Program-made: the position numbers and the translations under genes | Part shown: positions 1-9,582 of the stretch, in pieces | Numbering within the stretch: position 1 is the first letter of the stretch | Layout: every line of letters begins with the position of its first letter | NCBI GenBank assembly: GCA_963796565.1 | Contig: CAWCMA010000007.1 | Coordinates: 248,001-312,000, forward strand | From: JAKAVN01 sp963796565 | Lineage (GTDB): Bacteria > Desulfobacterota > Binatia > Binatales > Binataceae | Length of the DNA: 64,000 bases | Direction of reading: 5' to 3' | The notes under the pieces: model-generated | What the model was told of the DNA's origin: nothing | The model's database searches: none | Seen by the model: only the letters and a program-made list of their open reading frames with translations

Positions 1-233
1 TCGAGCACGTGAGCGCCCGATTCCATCTGCGATCGCCAACGGTCGATCGCCTCGACGTTGAAGCGCCAGTCGCTGCCGACTCGGAAGGCCGGCAATTCGT
101 TGCGCTTGAGCAGGCGGTAGACGGTCGATGTATGTACCCGCAGGTAGACCGACACGTCCTGCACGGTCATTACGCGCTGCACGACGGCGTCGAAACCGGT
201 CGCCGTTCGTCGATTGAACTCATGGTTAGCCAT
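1..233 (-). CDS. Excisionase-type helix-turn-helix DNA-binding protein, 3' end outside window
   Basis: The minus-strand frame starts at an ATG at 233, directly preceded by a purine-rich GGGGGAAGAG, and stays open to the window edge (77 codons). From about residue 20 it reads as the small winged HTH of the excisionase/MerR-like family: VQDVSVYLRVHTSTVYRLL, then a wing containing FRVGSDWRF and the closing AIDRW. Such proteins bind DNA as phage or plasmid regulators, or as stand-alone HTH domains. The C-terminus is missing, so extra domains cannot be excluded. The family call is good; the target is unknown. Confidence 0.7.
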   Translation of the reverse strand, partial: MANHEFNRRTATGFDAVVQRVMTVQDVSVYLRVHTSTVYRLLKRNELPAFRVGSDWRFNVEAIDRWRSQMESGAHVL

Positions 234-539
234 CTCTTCCCCCTGGCAAGCACTTTGCGCGCCTGAGCCCGCGACTTTGATGAACGATCGGATGTGTGAG
301 GGCGGATGGTCTAAAAGAATCTCCTCCTCCTCCTCCTCCATCTGCCACCCCGCTCCTAAGCACCGCGCCCGATTCTATATACCGTCCTCATTAACGTAAA
401 CAATTGGTAAACATTCGAACTGATTATGAATATCAATAAACCTCGAAGGATTGCGCATAACTTCGCACGTCGAATGCGGCGCGCGCGGCTAATGCTGACC
501 GCGAGAGTCAGCTTGACTTGAGCGGTCGGGTTTGGTCGG
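234..539. other. Intergenic region with CTC repeat and AT-rich promoter-like tract
   Basis: No gene is seen between the divergent HTH gene and the MMPL exporter gene. Bases 321-339 are six tandem CTC triplets. Bases about 372-445 are clearly AT-rich against the GC-rich surroundings, so promoters for both flanking genes probably lie there. No confident -35/-10 pair could be assigned. Confidence 0.4.
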
Positions 540-2960
540 ATGGCACGCTCGCCGCAAACGGATCGCGCTGGTTTCGCTATGCAATCGATGGGTCAGAGGA
601 CTGCCGATTTTCTACTTCGCTGGCGCTGGCAGGTCATCGCCGTATACGTGGCGCTGACCGCTTTTTTTGCCGTCGGGGTCGTGCGCATCGCGCGCAGCTT
701 TCAGGCTGAGACCTCGGTCGCCGACCTGATTCCGGCGCACAACCGCGTCACCGATGTCTTCAAGCGCTACCAGAGCTTCAGCAAGCCGGCCACGGTCGAA
801 ATCCTGCTCGAGGTCAAGAACGGCACGATCTACACGCCCCAGACGCTCGCCCGAATCTGGCGGATCACGCGCGCGCTCGACCTGGTGCCGGGCATCGACC
901 ATGTCACCCTGACCTCGATCGCGAGCGAAAAGGTTCGCGTGATCCGGCCCACGCCGCCCGGCCTCAGCTCCGAGCCGGTGATGACCAACAAAATTCCGGT
1001 CACCCAGGCCGACGCGACGGCCGTGCAGGATCGCGCGCGCCACGCCGCCGGGGTCACCGGAATTTTAGTTTCGCCCGACGAGAAGGCGACGCTGATCGAG
1101 GCCGCCTTTTTCGAGCACGGGCTCAACTACAGCGAGGTTTTCCAGCGCGTGCACCGGATGCTCGCGGCCGAGAGCGACCCCAATGTCGAGTTCAACACGG
1201 CCGGGCGCGTGATGCTCATAGCGTGGGTTTACCGCTACGGCCGCCATGCGCTGTGGATTTTCCTGCTCTCGCTCGCGCTTATCGTGCTGGCCCACGTCGA
1301 TTATATGCGGAGCCTCGCTGGCGCACTCACGCCGATCATCGCCGCCCTCGTGTCGACCATCTGGGGACTTGGCGCGGGCGGCTGGCTCGGCTTGAACCTG
1401 GAACCGCTGACCGTGGTGGTGCCGGTGCTGCTGATGGCGCGGGCGCTCAGCCATTCGTTGCAGATCACGCGCCGATACTACGAAATCCTCTACGAAACCC
1501 ATGAGCGCGTGGCCGGTGCGGCCGGCGCGTTGACCTCGATGTTCGCGCCGGCCTTTCTCGGGATCATGTGCGACGTGGCCGGGCTCTACATGATTTGCCT
1601 CGCCCCGATTCCGATAATCCAGAAGCTCGGCATCCTCTGCGGCACCTGGTCGCTGCTGATCATTCCGTCGGCGGTGCTGCTCACGCCGGTGCTGTTGGCG
1701 ATTCTGCCGCCGCCCAAGGACGTAAGCGTCTTCATCACCCACGAGGTTCCCTCGCTCAGCACGCGGCTGATCGAGCCGGTGCAGCGCGTGCTGGCCGGGC
1801 TGCTGACGCCGCGGATGCGGATCCTCACGACCGCGGTTGCGCTCCCGCTGGCGGTCCTGCTCGCGTTTCTCGCGATGAGCCGTCCGGTTGGCAACGTCAC
1901 CATCGGCAGTCCCCTGCTGTGGCCCGACAACGAGTTCAACGTCGCCGAACGCGAGATCAACCGCAACCTCGCCGGCACCGCGACGCTCAACGTGGTGTGG
2001 GAGGGCAAGGTCCCGCGCGCGCTTTACTATCCTCAGGTTTACGACTCGATGCGCCGCTTCCAGGAAACGATCGAGCGTAACCACGGCGCGGTGGCCACGC
2101 TCTCGCTCGCCGACTACATCCCTTATACCGGCCTGATCATGCGCGGCGGCAATCCCAAGTGGCTGCCGATCGACCTCACCGGTCATGACGTCGGCGCCTA
2201 CCTGTTCTGGACCCGCACCGGGCACTCGCTGGAAAACTTCAGCAACATAATCCAGCCCAACGGCACCAACGGCGACGTCGTGCTCTGGTACAAGGACCTC
2301 CGCGCCAGCACCGTGAACGCGGCGATGGCGCAGGCGGAGCGCGCGATCGCCGAGGTGCAGCCCAAGCCCTCTCCGATCTACCGCATCCGGCTCGCCACCG
2401 GGCCGGTCGCACTGCAATATGCGCTCGATCACGTCGTGCGTGCGGCCGATTTCAAAATCCTGATCTACCTGCTCGCGACCATCTTCGTGATGTGCGTGCT
2501 GACGTACCATTCGGGTGTGGCGGCGGCGATGCTGCTGGTGCCGCTGCTGTTCGCACAGTTTGCCACCGACTCGGTGATGTATTTCCGTGGAGTCGGGCTC
2601 GACGTCAACACGCTGCCGGTGGTGGCGGTCGGACTCGGCGTCGGAATCGACTACGGGATTTACCTGCTGAGCCGGATCTGCGAGGAATTCCAGGGCGCGG
2701 CCGACGGCGACGTGCAGGCCGCGGTGACGCGCGCGCTCTTCACCACGGGCGAGGCGACTTTCTTCGTCGCCTTCACCATGGTGCTGGCGGTGTTGCCCTG
2801 GTACTTCCTGTCCGAGTTGCGCTTCCTGGCCGAGATGGGTCTGATGCTGGCGCTGGTGATGGCGTTCAACGGACTGCTTGCGATGAGCGTGCTGCCGCTG
2901 GAAACAGTGCTCATCCGACCCAAGTTCCTCGGCCGCGTCAAACTGATGGAACGCAAGTGA
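540..2960 (+). CDS. RND-superfamily (MMPL/SSD) exporter
   Basis: An 806-residue inner-membrane transporter of the MMPL/'predicted RND exporter' type, expected to move lipids or hydrophobic compounds using the proton gradient. The protein is a two-fold repeat. TM1 is near residues 31-52, a large periplasmic loop runs to about 225, and a TM bundle spans about 233-400. A second TM lies near 428-445, followed by a second loop to about 640 and a final TM bundle with the conserved GxxxD-type motif (GLGVGIDYG, near residue 700). The size fits the family. The start is uncertain: ATG 540 has only a weak GGTCGG upstream, and in-frame ATGs at 579 and 588 are alternatives. It is monocistronic, ahead of convergent aroB. 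The substrate cannot be read from sequence. Confidence 0.85.
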   Translation: MARSPQTDRAGFAMQSMGQRTADFLLRWRWQVIAVYVALTAFFAVGVVRIARSFQAETSVADLIPAHNRVTDVFKRYQSFSKPATVEILLEVKNGTIYTPQTLARIWRITRALDLVPGIDHVTLTSIASEKVRVIRPTPPGLSSEPVMTNKIPVTQADATAVQDRARHAAGVTGILVSPDEKATLIEAAFFEHGLNYSEVFQRVHRMLAAESDPNVEFNTAGRVMLIAWVYRYGRHALWIFLLSLALIVLAHVDYMRSLAGALTPIIAALVSTIWGLGAGGWLGLNLEPLTVVVPVLLMARALSHSLQITRRYYEILYETHERVAGAAGALTSMFAPAFLGIMCDVAGLYMICLAPIPIIQKLGILCGTWSLLIIPSAVLLTPVLLAILPPPKDVSVFITHEVPSLSTRLIEPVQRVLAGLLTPRMRILTTAVALPLAVLLAFLAMSRPVGNVTIGSPLLWPDNEFNVAEREINRNLAGTATLNVVWEGKVPRALYYPQVYDSMRRFQETIERNHGAVATLSLADYIPYTGLIMRGGNPKWLPIDLTGHDVGAYLFWTRTGHSLENFSNIIQPNGTNGDVVLWYKDLRASTVNAAMAQAERAIAEVQPKPSPIYRIRLATGPVALQYALDHVVRAADFKILIYLLATIFVMCVLTYHSGVAAAMLLVPLLFAQFATDSVMYFRGVGLDVNTLPVVAVGLGVGIDYGIYLLSRICEEFQGAADGDVQAAVTRALFTTGEATFFVAFTMVLAVLPWYFLSELRFLAEMGLMLALVMAFNGLLAMSVLPLETVLIRPKFLGRVKLMERK

Positions 2961-3072
2961 CGAGTGGGGTGACGCCGCGCAAACGAGTCTTTTCCTCATC
3001 CGGTGCCGCCAGCACCCCGTTTCAGGGGCGCTTTACGCAATTTCAAAAATCTTGAGAGATTCTTTTTCCAGT

Positions 3073-3097
3073 CCCTCCCCCGTGTTTTGGGGGAGGG
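3073..3097. terminator. G/C-run hairpin between convergent genes
   Basis: Perfect 9-bp inverted repeat CCCTCCCCC / GGGGGAGGG with a 7-nt GTGTTTT loop, in the gap between the convergent MMPL gene and aroB. The G-rich tail that follows (GGGTGCGGGTGGGGG) resembles dispersed REP-like intergenic repeats of GC-rich genomes. It may be a terminator, a repeat element or both. Confidence 0.5.
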
Positions 3098-3115
3098 TGC
3101 GGGTGGGGGTCCATA

Positions 3116-3148
3116 GGAAGCGCCGAATATCTGTTTCCCGGCGCTTCC
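3116..3148. terminator. Inverted repeat, probable bidirectional terminator
   Basis: Perfect 10-bp stem GGAAGCGCCG (3116-3125) / CGGCGCTTCC (3139-3148) with a 13-nt loop. It is 24 bases past the aroB stop and also downstream of the MMPL gene. Its position between convergent genes suits a bidirectional terminator. It lacks a long T-run. Confidence 0.5.
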
Positions 3149-3171
3149 TTCAGACGATCGGGCGACCGGGG

Positions 3172-4248
3172 TCAGCCGAGGTGGGCGAGAATCTCGGCGA
3201 AACTGAGCTTGCGGGTCAGCGCGTGGCCCAGCCGATCGAGCAGTACGAATTCGACCCCGTCGCCCGCGCGCTTCTTGTCCAGCCGCATCGCACGCACGAA
3301 CTCCTCGCCGCGCCATCCCGCCGGCATTGCGGTCGGCAATCCCGCCCGCGCGATTAGCCGCTCCAGCCGTTCGGCCTCGGCGGCGCTGAGACCGGCGAAC
3401 GCTTGCGAGAGTTTTCCCGCCGCGACCATTCCGATCGCCACCGCTTCGCCGTGAAGGAAATTGCCGTAGCCCGACGATGCCTCGAGCGCATGGCCCGCCG
3501 TATGGCCATAGTTGAGGATCTTGCGCAGCCCGCCCTCGCGCGTGTCGCTCGCGACGACCGTGGCCTTATGATGCAGCGATCGCGCGACGATTTCCTCGAG
3601 CGCCACGGGGTCGCGCCCCACAATCGCGGCCAGGCCGCGCTCCAACGCTGCGACCATCGGCGCATCCATGATCGCACCGTACTTGATGACCTCGGCGAGC
3701 CCCTCGCGGAACTCGCGCTCGTGCAGGCTTTGAAGCGTCGCGACGTCGGCCACGACGAGCCGCGGTTGGTAGAACGCGCCGATCAGATTTTTCGCGCGCG
3801 GATGGTTAATCGCGGTCTTGCCGCCCAGCGCCGAGTCGACCTGCGCGACCATCGTGGTTGGGATTTGCACCAGCGCCACGCCGCGCATGTAGGTCGCGGC
3901 GGCGAAACCGGCCAGGTCACCGACCACGCCGCCGCCTAGCGCGAACACCGTGCCGCTTCGATCCAGTTCCGCGTCCACGATCGCATCGAAGACGCGCTCG
4001 AGTGTGGCGAACGATTTGCTTTGCTCTCCGGCCGCGACCTCTAGGGTTCGCGGCGCGAAGTCCGCCGCCTCGAGCGACGCGGCCGCGCGTTCGCCATAGA
4101 GCCGCGCGACGTTGGAATCCGTGACGATCAGCGCGCGCCCGGCGGGAAGCCCCGCCTCGCGCGCGAGCCGCCCCGTTTGGTCGAGCGTGCCGGCGCCGAC
4201 ATACACCGGATGCGCGTCGGGGCCGAGTTCTACGCGGAAGGTGCGCAT
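3172..4248 (-). CDS. aroB: 3-dehydroquinate synthase
   Basis: Cytosolic NAD+- and metal-dependent enzyme of the second shikimate step, turning DAHP into 3-dehydroquinate. It has 358 residues, the usual length. Visible signatures are the NAD-binding GGGVVGDLAGFAAATYMRG (about residues 104-122), the active-site stretch QIPTTMVAQVDSALGGKT, EVIKYGAI, and the metal-ligand motif NYGHTAGHALE. It is the last gene of aroC-aroK-aroB; its start overlaps the end of aroK by 19 bases, so translational coupling is likely. Two hairpins follow the stop. The call is secure. Confidence 0.96.
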   Translation of the reverse strand: MRTFRVELGPDAHPVYVGAGTLDQTGRLAREAGLPAGRALIVTDSNVARLYGERAAASLEAADFAPRTLEVAAGEQSKSFATLERVFDAIVDAELDRSGTVFALGGGVVGDLAGFAAATYMRGVALVQIPTTMVAQVDSALGGKTAINHPRAKNLIGAFYQPRLVVADVATLQSLHEREFREGLAEVIKYGAIMDAPMVAALERGLAAIVGRDPVALEEIVARSLHHKATVVASDTREGGLRKILNYGHTAGHALEASSGYGNFLHGEAVAIGMVAAGKLSQAFAGLSAAEAERLERLIARAGLPTAMPAGWRGEEFVRAMRLDKKRAGDGVEFVLLDRLGHALTRKLSFAEILAHLG

Positions 4249-4811
4249 CGATGGGCGCTCCTGCCGTGCCGGCCGAACGCTTCCAGCACGCGCTCCGCCG
4301 ATTGGGCGACCGAAAGGTCGGAGGTGTCCACGGTGAAATCGGCGCGCGCGTAGGCGGCGCGCCGCTCTTCCATCAGTTCGCTGATTCGCGTTTCCAGCGG
4401 CTTGCCGCCTTCGAGCAGCTTGGGCCGCTTATGTGGAGCGCGCCGCACTCGCGCCGCGATCACCTCGGGCCGCGCGCTGAGACAGATGATTACGCCCGCG
4501 CGCTTGAGCGCGGCGTAGTTGCGTTCGTCGACCAGCGCACCGCCGCCGGTCGAGATGACCGCCGGCCGCGGCTCGCCGCATTGCGGGCAGCGCGCGGGGT
4601 CGCCCGCCAATGCGGCGATCACCTCGCGCTCCAGGGCGCGGAACTGCGCTTCACCCTGCTCGGCGAAAATCGCCGGAATCGGCTTGCCCGCGCGCGCCAC
4701 CAGCTCGGCATCGCTATCGAGCAGGCGCCATCCCAGGCGCGCCGCGACCGCGCGGCCGACCGCGCTTTTGCCGGTTGCCATGAAGCCCGTGAGGATCAAC
4801 TTGGGAGCCAT
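4230..4811 (-). CDS. aroK: Shikimate kinase
   Basis: Phosphorylates shikimate at O3 with ATP, the fifth step of chorismate synthesis. The Walker A loop is GFMATGKSAVG near the N-terminus, the shikimate-binding STGGGAL lies mid-protein, and the lid region carries RPKLLEGGKPLETRI. Start ATG 4811 gives 193 residues, 23 bases after the aroC stop. An upstream in-frame TTG at 4838, overlapping that stop, is possible but adds nine residues without homology. An oddity is a CPQCGE segment just before the STGGG loop, suggesting a small metal-binding or redox insertion; only one CxxC is visible. It is the middle gene of the aro operon. Confidence 0.94.
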   Translation of the reverse strand: MAPKLILTGFMATGKSAVGRAVAARLGWRLLDSDAELVARAGKPIPAIFAEQGEAQFRALEREVIAALAGDPARCPQCGEPRPAVISTGGGALVDERNYAALKRAGVIICLSARPEVIAARVRRAPHKRPKLLEGGKPLETRISELMEERRAAYARADFTVDTSDLSVAQSAERVLEAFGRHGRSAHRCAPSA

Positions 4812-4834
4812 CGTGCTGCTGGGCACCGGCGGCG

Positions 4835-6001
4835 TCAAAAATTGCGCACCTGCTCGAGGTAGCCTTCATAGTTGCGTGCGATCTCGGCGCGCGAATCGCC
4901 GCCGAATTTTTCCACGAAAGCGTTGGCCAGTTCGAACGCGACCACCGCCTCGGCGATAACCGCGGCGGCCGGAATTGCGCACACGTCGGAGCGCTCGGTG
5001 TTGCCCACCGATTCGGCCTTGGTGCGGATGTCGGCCGAGCGCAGCGGACGCATCAGAGTCGACAGCGGTTTGAAGGCCACGCGCACGCGCAGCGGCTCGC
5101 CGGTGGTCATCCCGCCCTCGGTGCCGCCGGAGTTGTTGGACTGGCGGGTGAAGCGGCGAGCCACCGGGTCATAGGCGATTTCGTCATGCAGCGCCGAGCC
5201 GCGCGTCGCCGCGGCGCGAAAGCCTAGTCCCAGTTCGACGCCCTTGACCGCCTGCAGGCTCAGGAGCACGTGCGCCAGGCGGCCGTCGAGCTTGCGGTCC
5301 CATTGCACATGGCTGCCGAGTCCGACCGGCAATCCGGTCGCGACCACCTCGACCACGCCGCCGAGCGTATCGCCGGTCTTTTTGCATTCGTCGATCTCGG
5401 TGATGATCGCGCGCTCCGCCGCGGGATCGGCGACCCGCACCTGCGAGGCCTCGGTGATACGTTTCAGGTCCTCGATACTCAAGTCGGCGGGCGTCCGCGC
5501 TTCGGTTGAGCCGATGCTCGCGACGTAACCGAGCGTGGTGATGCCGAAGGGATCGAGGATCAGCTTGGCGAGCGAGCCGGCCGCGACTCGCATCGTGGTC
5601 TCGCGGGCCGAGGCGCGCTCGAGCACGTCGCGGATATCGTCGAGGTTGTATTTCAGCACGCCGGCCAGGTCGGCATGGCCGGGACGCGGCCGCGTGACCG
5701 GATCGGCCTCGCCGCGGTCGGCGGGATCGACCGACATCCGCTTCTGCCAGTTTTTGAAATCGCGATTCTCGACGATGAGCGTGATGGGGCTGCCCATCGA
5801 ACGCCCGAAGCGGATGCCCGAGACCACCCGCACCTCGTCGCGCTCGATCGCCATCCGTCCGCCCCGTCCGTAGCCCTTCTGTCGGCGCGCGAGGTCGTAG
5901 TTGATCTTCGCCAGGTCGACCTCGAAGCCGGCCGGGTAGCCTTCCACCACCGCGACCAGTTCGGGACCGTGCGACTCACCGGCTGTCAGGAAACGCAGCA
6001 T
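4835..6001 (-). CDS. aroC: Chorismate synthase
   Basis: FMN-dependent enzyme removing phosphate from EPSP to make chorismate, the last shikimate step. It has 388 residues. Signature segments are GESHGPELV at the N-terminus, RPRPGHADLAGVLKYN and RASARETTMRVAAGSLAK (the phosphate/FMN-binding core), and NSGGTEGGMTTGEPL toward the C-terminus. It is the first gene of the minus-strand aro operon, and its TGA nearly touches aroK. The gap upstream to the divergent HdeD-like gene is about 245 bases and must hold the operon promoter; no clear boxes were identified. Confidence 0.97.
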   Translation of the reverse strand: MLRFLTAGESHGPELVAVVEGYPAGFEVDLAKINYDLARRQKGYGRGGRMAIERDEVRVVSGIRFGRSMGSPITLIVENRDFKNWQKRMSVDPADRGEADPVTRPRPGHADLAGVLKYNLDDIRDVLERASARETTMRVAAGSLAKLILDPFGITTLGYVASIGSTEARTPADLSIEDLKRITEASQVRVADPAAERAIITEIDECKKTGDTLGGVVEVVATGLPVGLGSHVQWDRKLDGRLAHVLLSLQAVKGVELGLGFRAAATRGSALHDEIAYDPVARRFTRQSNNSGGTEGGMTTGEPLRVRVAFKPLSTLMRPLRSADIRTKAESVGNTERSDVCAIPAAAVIAEAVVAFELANAFVEKFGGDSRAEIARNYEGYLEQVRNF

Positions 6002-6247
6002 CTTGAGACCGTCCGTCGGCGCAGACCGCGCTTGGGGGCCGCGTCGGCGCCAGTCGATTCAACCAGTCGATTCAACCAGACTTGGCGCGGCGGGGAAAGC
6101 CGGTCCGCGGCGGCGAGATCCCTTCGGTTGGGCCTGTTCCGGCGTAAGCCGTGCGCGGTGGCGCTCCGGTGCGCAACCATGCTAGCGGTGACGCATCGCG
6201 ACAACATCGTTCGGGCGCACGCGCGGCCCGTTGTAGGAGATCCGGCC

Positions 6248-6802
6248 ATGACCCCACTGGTGCTGAATACCGGAATCGAGCAAGTTCGCAAACATTCGAC
6301 GTGGTTCCTGGTGCTGGGAATCGCGCTGGTGATCATCGGCATGATCGCGATCGGCTATGCGTTCGAGACGACGATTATCTCGGTGATTTTTCTCGGATGG
6401 CTGCTGATCATCGGCGGCTTGGTCGAGGCGTTTCACGGTCTCCGGCACCGGCAATGGGGCGGCTTCTTCATCAATTTGCTGGCCGGCTTGCTATACTTCG
6501 TCGCGGGCCTGGTGATGATCACAAATCCCGCGCGCGCAGCGGTAACCCTGACGCTCCTGATCGCAATAATCCTGATCGTTGCCGGGCTGTTCCGCCTCTT
6601 CGTCGCTTTTTCGACTCCATTGCATCATCGCGGATGGGTCATCCTCAATGGCGCGATTTCGATCCTGCTGGGCGTCATGATCTGGGACGCGTGGCCGGTC
6701 TCCGGGCTCTGGGTGATCGGACTGTTCATCGGTATCGACATGATCTTCGACGGTTGGACGGAAATCATGCTGGCGATGAGTGTCCGCCGTCTGCCGGCCT
6801 GA
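6248..6802 (+). CDS. HdeD family membrane protein (DUF308)
   Basis: A 184-residue integral membrane protein with about six hydrophobic segments, each 18-22 residues and separated by short loops (for example LVLGIALVIIGMIAIGYAF and LLIAIILIVAGLFRLFVAF). This is the repeated pattern of the HdeD/DUF308 family. In enterobacteria HdeD is linked to acid resistance, but the molecular role of most members is unknown. Start ATG 6248 is supported by an AGGAG about eight bases upstream; longer frames lack support. It stands alone between aroC and priA. Confidence 0.8.
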   Translation: MTPLVLNTGIEQVRKHSTWFLVLGIALVIIGMIAIGYAFETTIISVIFLGWLLIIGGLVEAFHGLRHRQWGGFFINLLAGLLYFVAGLVMITNPARAAVTLTLLIAIILIVAGLFRLFVAFSTPLHHRGWVILNGAISILLGVMIWDAWPVSGLWVIGLFIGIDMIFDGWTEIMLAMSVRRLPA

Positions 6803-6935
6803 GGCCGACTTCTCCCGCGATAAACGAATCTTCCTCTCGCACGTCCCGATTGTTGCGCCGCGGCCCCGCGTGCGCTGACGCGCGAGCACGGTTGCCCGGC
6901 TGCTTGCGCCATGTAAATTGCCATTGGCCATCGCG

Positions 6936-9485
6936 ATGCAGGCGAAAGTGATCCTTATTGGTGCGGCGCGGGGCGTGGGGCAACTCACCTACGCGATTCC
7001 GCCGGCGCTCGAGGGCCGCGTTGAGTGCGGCCATCGGGTGATCGTGCCGCTGCGCTCGCGCCGCCTGACCGGCATCGTCATCGAAGTCGGCGCGGAATTG
7101 GAGGCCGGCGCCGGCGAGCTCAAGCCGATTCTCGAACTTCCCGAATCGCGCCCGCTCTACGACCGCGCCCATCTCGGGCTCATCGAGTTCATGGCGTCCT
7201 ACTACATGGTGCCGCTGGGCGACGCGCTGCAGAGCGTGGTGCCGGCCGCCGCGCGGATCGAATCGCGCAAGGTTTTCCGGCTCGCCGCGCCGCCCGACGC
7301 CTTGCGCGCGGCGACGATGGCGCCGATGGAACGCGCGATCGTCGAGGCGCTCGGGCGCCGGGCGATGACCTCACGCGAACTCGCCCGCCTGGGCGAGCGG
7401 CGCGAAGTCGCCTCCGCGCTCGCCCTGCTCGCCGCCGAGCGAATCGTGGAGACGGCCGAGGCCACTCGCGGCCGCCATCGGATTGCCAGCGCAGTGCGGC
7501 TTGCGCCCGGCGCCGCCGCGACCGCGAAACTTCGCGGCATCAGGCAGCGTGAAATCGTGCGCATGCTCGGCGAAGTCGCGCCCGAAGCGCTAGCGCTCGA
7601 AGATCTCGAGGAGCGGATGCGGGGCGCGCGCGTCGCGGTGCGCGCGCTCGCGGAGCGCGGGATCGTCGAGGTCGAGACGGCGCCGCGAGCGAGCGCAATG
7701 CCGCATAGCATCGCGGCCGACGGTGCTGAAGTGTTCGCTAGCGCCGAAATGTCCGATGCGATCGGCGGCGGCGATTTCGAATTGATGCCCGAGCAGGCGG
7801 CCGTGATCGAGACCATCCTGCCCGCCGTCACCGATGCGCGCGAGGGAACTTTTCTGTTGTGGGGCGTCACCGCCAGCGGCAAGACCGAGGTCTACCAGAA
7901 GCTCGCGGCGGCGGCTCTGGAAGCGGGCCGGCAGGTCCTGCTGCTGGTGCCCGAGATAGCGCTCGCGGATCAGATCGTCAGGTCGTTTCGCGCCCGCTTC
8001 GGCCCGCTGGTCGCGATCGCGCATAGCGCGCAGAACGTAGCTGAGCGATGGGCGAGCTGGATGGCGGCGCTGGGCGGTCAGGCGCGAATCATGATCGGTC
8101 CGCGCTCGGCGATCTTCGCTCCGCTAAACGGCCTGGGACTGATCGTGGTCGACGAGGAGCACGACCCCGCTTATAAACAGGAAGAAGGAATTCGCTACAA
8201 CGCGCGCGATCTCGCGGTGATGATGGGGCGGCTCGCCCGATGCCCTGTTGTGCTGGGCTCGGCAACGCCCTCGTCCGAGTCGTTCTACAACGCAAAGCGC
8301 GGACGTTACAGGCTGCTGCGGATGACGCGCCGGGTGATGGAGCGACCGATGGCGGAGGTCGAGATAGTCGACCTGCGCGCGGAATTCAAAAAAGACCTCG
8401 CGCGCGAAAAGGCGGGCGCGGCGAGCGGCGCTGCGAAAAAATCCAGCGAGCCACAGGCGGTACCACTCTCGGCGCCGCTGCTCGACGCGTTGCGCGCCAA
8501 CCTGGCCGCGGGCGGGCAAAGCGTGGTGTTTCTCAACCGCCGCGGCTTCCACAACTTCCTCCAATGCCATCTCTGCGGCGTCGTGATCTCCTGCATCAAC
8601 TGCAGCGTCAGCATGACGTTCCACATGCGCGACCGTTCACTGCGATGCCACTGGTGTGGTGCGCGCGTGGCGGCCCCGGAAGCCTGTCCCGAGTGCAACG
8701 GCTTCGGGCTGGTGGGTCAGGGTTTTGGCACCGAGCGGCTTACGGAGGCGCTGGCCGCGCAGTTGCCGCAGGCGCGTATCGAGCGGATGGACAGCGATAC
8801 CAGCGGGCGGCGCGGGATGCGCCTGGAACTGGTCGAGCGATTACGCCGCGGCGAGATCGACGTGATGGTCGGCACGCAGATGATCACCAAGGGCTTTGAC
8901 CTGCCGGGCGTAACCCTGGTTGGCGTGGTGATGGCCGACCTCGGGCTCAACCTGCCCGACTTCCGCGCCGCGGAGCGCACCTTTCAACTGCTGACCCAGG
9001 TGGCGGGGCGTGCGGGACGCGGCGAGCGTCTGGGGCGGGTGCTAATCCAGACCTACGCGCCGCATCACTACAGCATCCGCGCGGCGCGCGACCAGGATTA
9101 CGACCGCTTCATCCGGCGCGAGCTGCGATTGCGTCAGGAGCTGGGATGGCCGCCGTACTCGCGGATGGCGCTGGTGCGAATCGAAGGGGCAGACGCGGCC
9201 GCCGTCGCCGCGATGGCGGAACGGGCCGCCACCGCGCTGCGGTGCCAGGTCAAAGACGACAAGGACGTCAAGGACCTCAGGACCGACGCGATGCGCGTGC
9301 TCGGACCGGCGCCGGCGCCGATCGAACGCTTGCGTGGGCGCTATCGATGGCAGGTGGTGGTGAGATCGACCGAAGCAGCCGCGATGCGCGCGGCGCTGGC
9401 CTCGATGCAGGCGCAGCTTGGCGCCCGCGATGCGCGCGGCGGCGTTTTCGTCGGTCTCGATCTCGACCCGGTCAATATGTTGTGA
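6936..9485 (+). CDS. priA: Primosomal protein N' (replication restart helicase)
   Basis: Superfamily 2 DNA helicase that recognises stalled forks and reloads the replisome. With ATG 6936 it has 849 residues; a TTG at 6918 would add six. The N-terminal DNA-binding part includes the 3'-end-binding fold, the helicase core has Walker A GVTASGKTEVY and the DEAH-type box VDEEHDPAYK, and the zinc module shows paired cysteines (CHLCG, CINCS, CHWCG, CPECN). The C-terminal half carries MVGTQMITKGFDLPGVTLV. A lysine/alanine-rich linker (about residues 487-507) precedes the second RecA fold. Length and order are typical. Confidence 0.95.
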   Translation: MQAKVILIGAARGVGQLTYAIPPALEGRVECGHRVIVPLRSRRLTGIVIEVGAELEAGAGELKPILELPESRPLYDRAHLGLIEFMASYYMVPLGDALQSVVPAAARIESRKVFRLAAPPDALRAATMAPMERAIVEALGRRAMTSRELARLGERREVASALALLAAERIVETAEATRGRHRIASAVRLAPGAAATAKLRGIRQREIVRMLGEVAPEALALEDLEERMRGARVAVRALAERGIVEVETAPRASAMPHSIAADGAEVFASAEMSDAIGGGDFELMPEQAAVIETILPAVTDAREGTFLLWGVTASGKTEVYQKLAAAALEAGRQVLLLVPEIALADQIVRSFRARFGPLVAIAHSAQNVAERWASWMAALGGQARIMIGPRSAIFAPLNGLGLIVVDEEHDPAYKQEEGIRYNARDLAVMMGRLARCPVVLGSATPSSESFYNAKRGRYRLLRMTRRVMERPMAEVEIVDLRAEFKKDLAREKAGAASGAAKKSSEPQAVPLSAPLLDALRANLAAGGQSVVFLNRRGFHNFLQCHLCGVVISCINCSVSMTFHMRDRSLRCHWCGARVAAPEACPECNGFGLVGQGFGTERLTEALAAQLPQARIERMDSDTSGRRGMRLELVERLRRGEIDVMVGTQMITKGFDLPGVTLVGVVMADLGLNLPDFRAAERTFQLLTQVAGRAGRGERLGRVLIQTYAPHHYSIRAARDQDYDRFIRRELRLRQELGWPPYSRMALVRIEGADAAAVAAMAERAATALRCQVKDDKDVKDLRTDAMRVLGPAPAPIERLRGRYRWQVVVRSTEAAAMRAALASMQAQLGARDARGGVFVGLDLDPVNML

Positions 9486-9582
9486 GTCCAATGCTGTGAG
9501 CCTGGGTGAGCACACGCGTTGGATGGTGAAAACCGGCGCACGTGATAGACATAGAGGGATTACTTATGTTCGGAGGGACCTT

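Noticed and set aside
1065..2999. Long minus-strand frame opposite the MMPL exporter
   Set aside because: His/Arg/Gln-rich shadow of a GC-rich gene; no motif and fully covered by the real gene.
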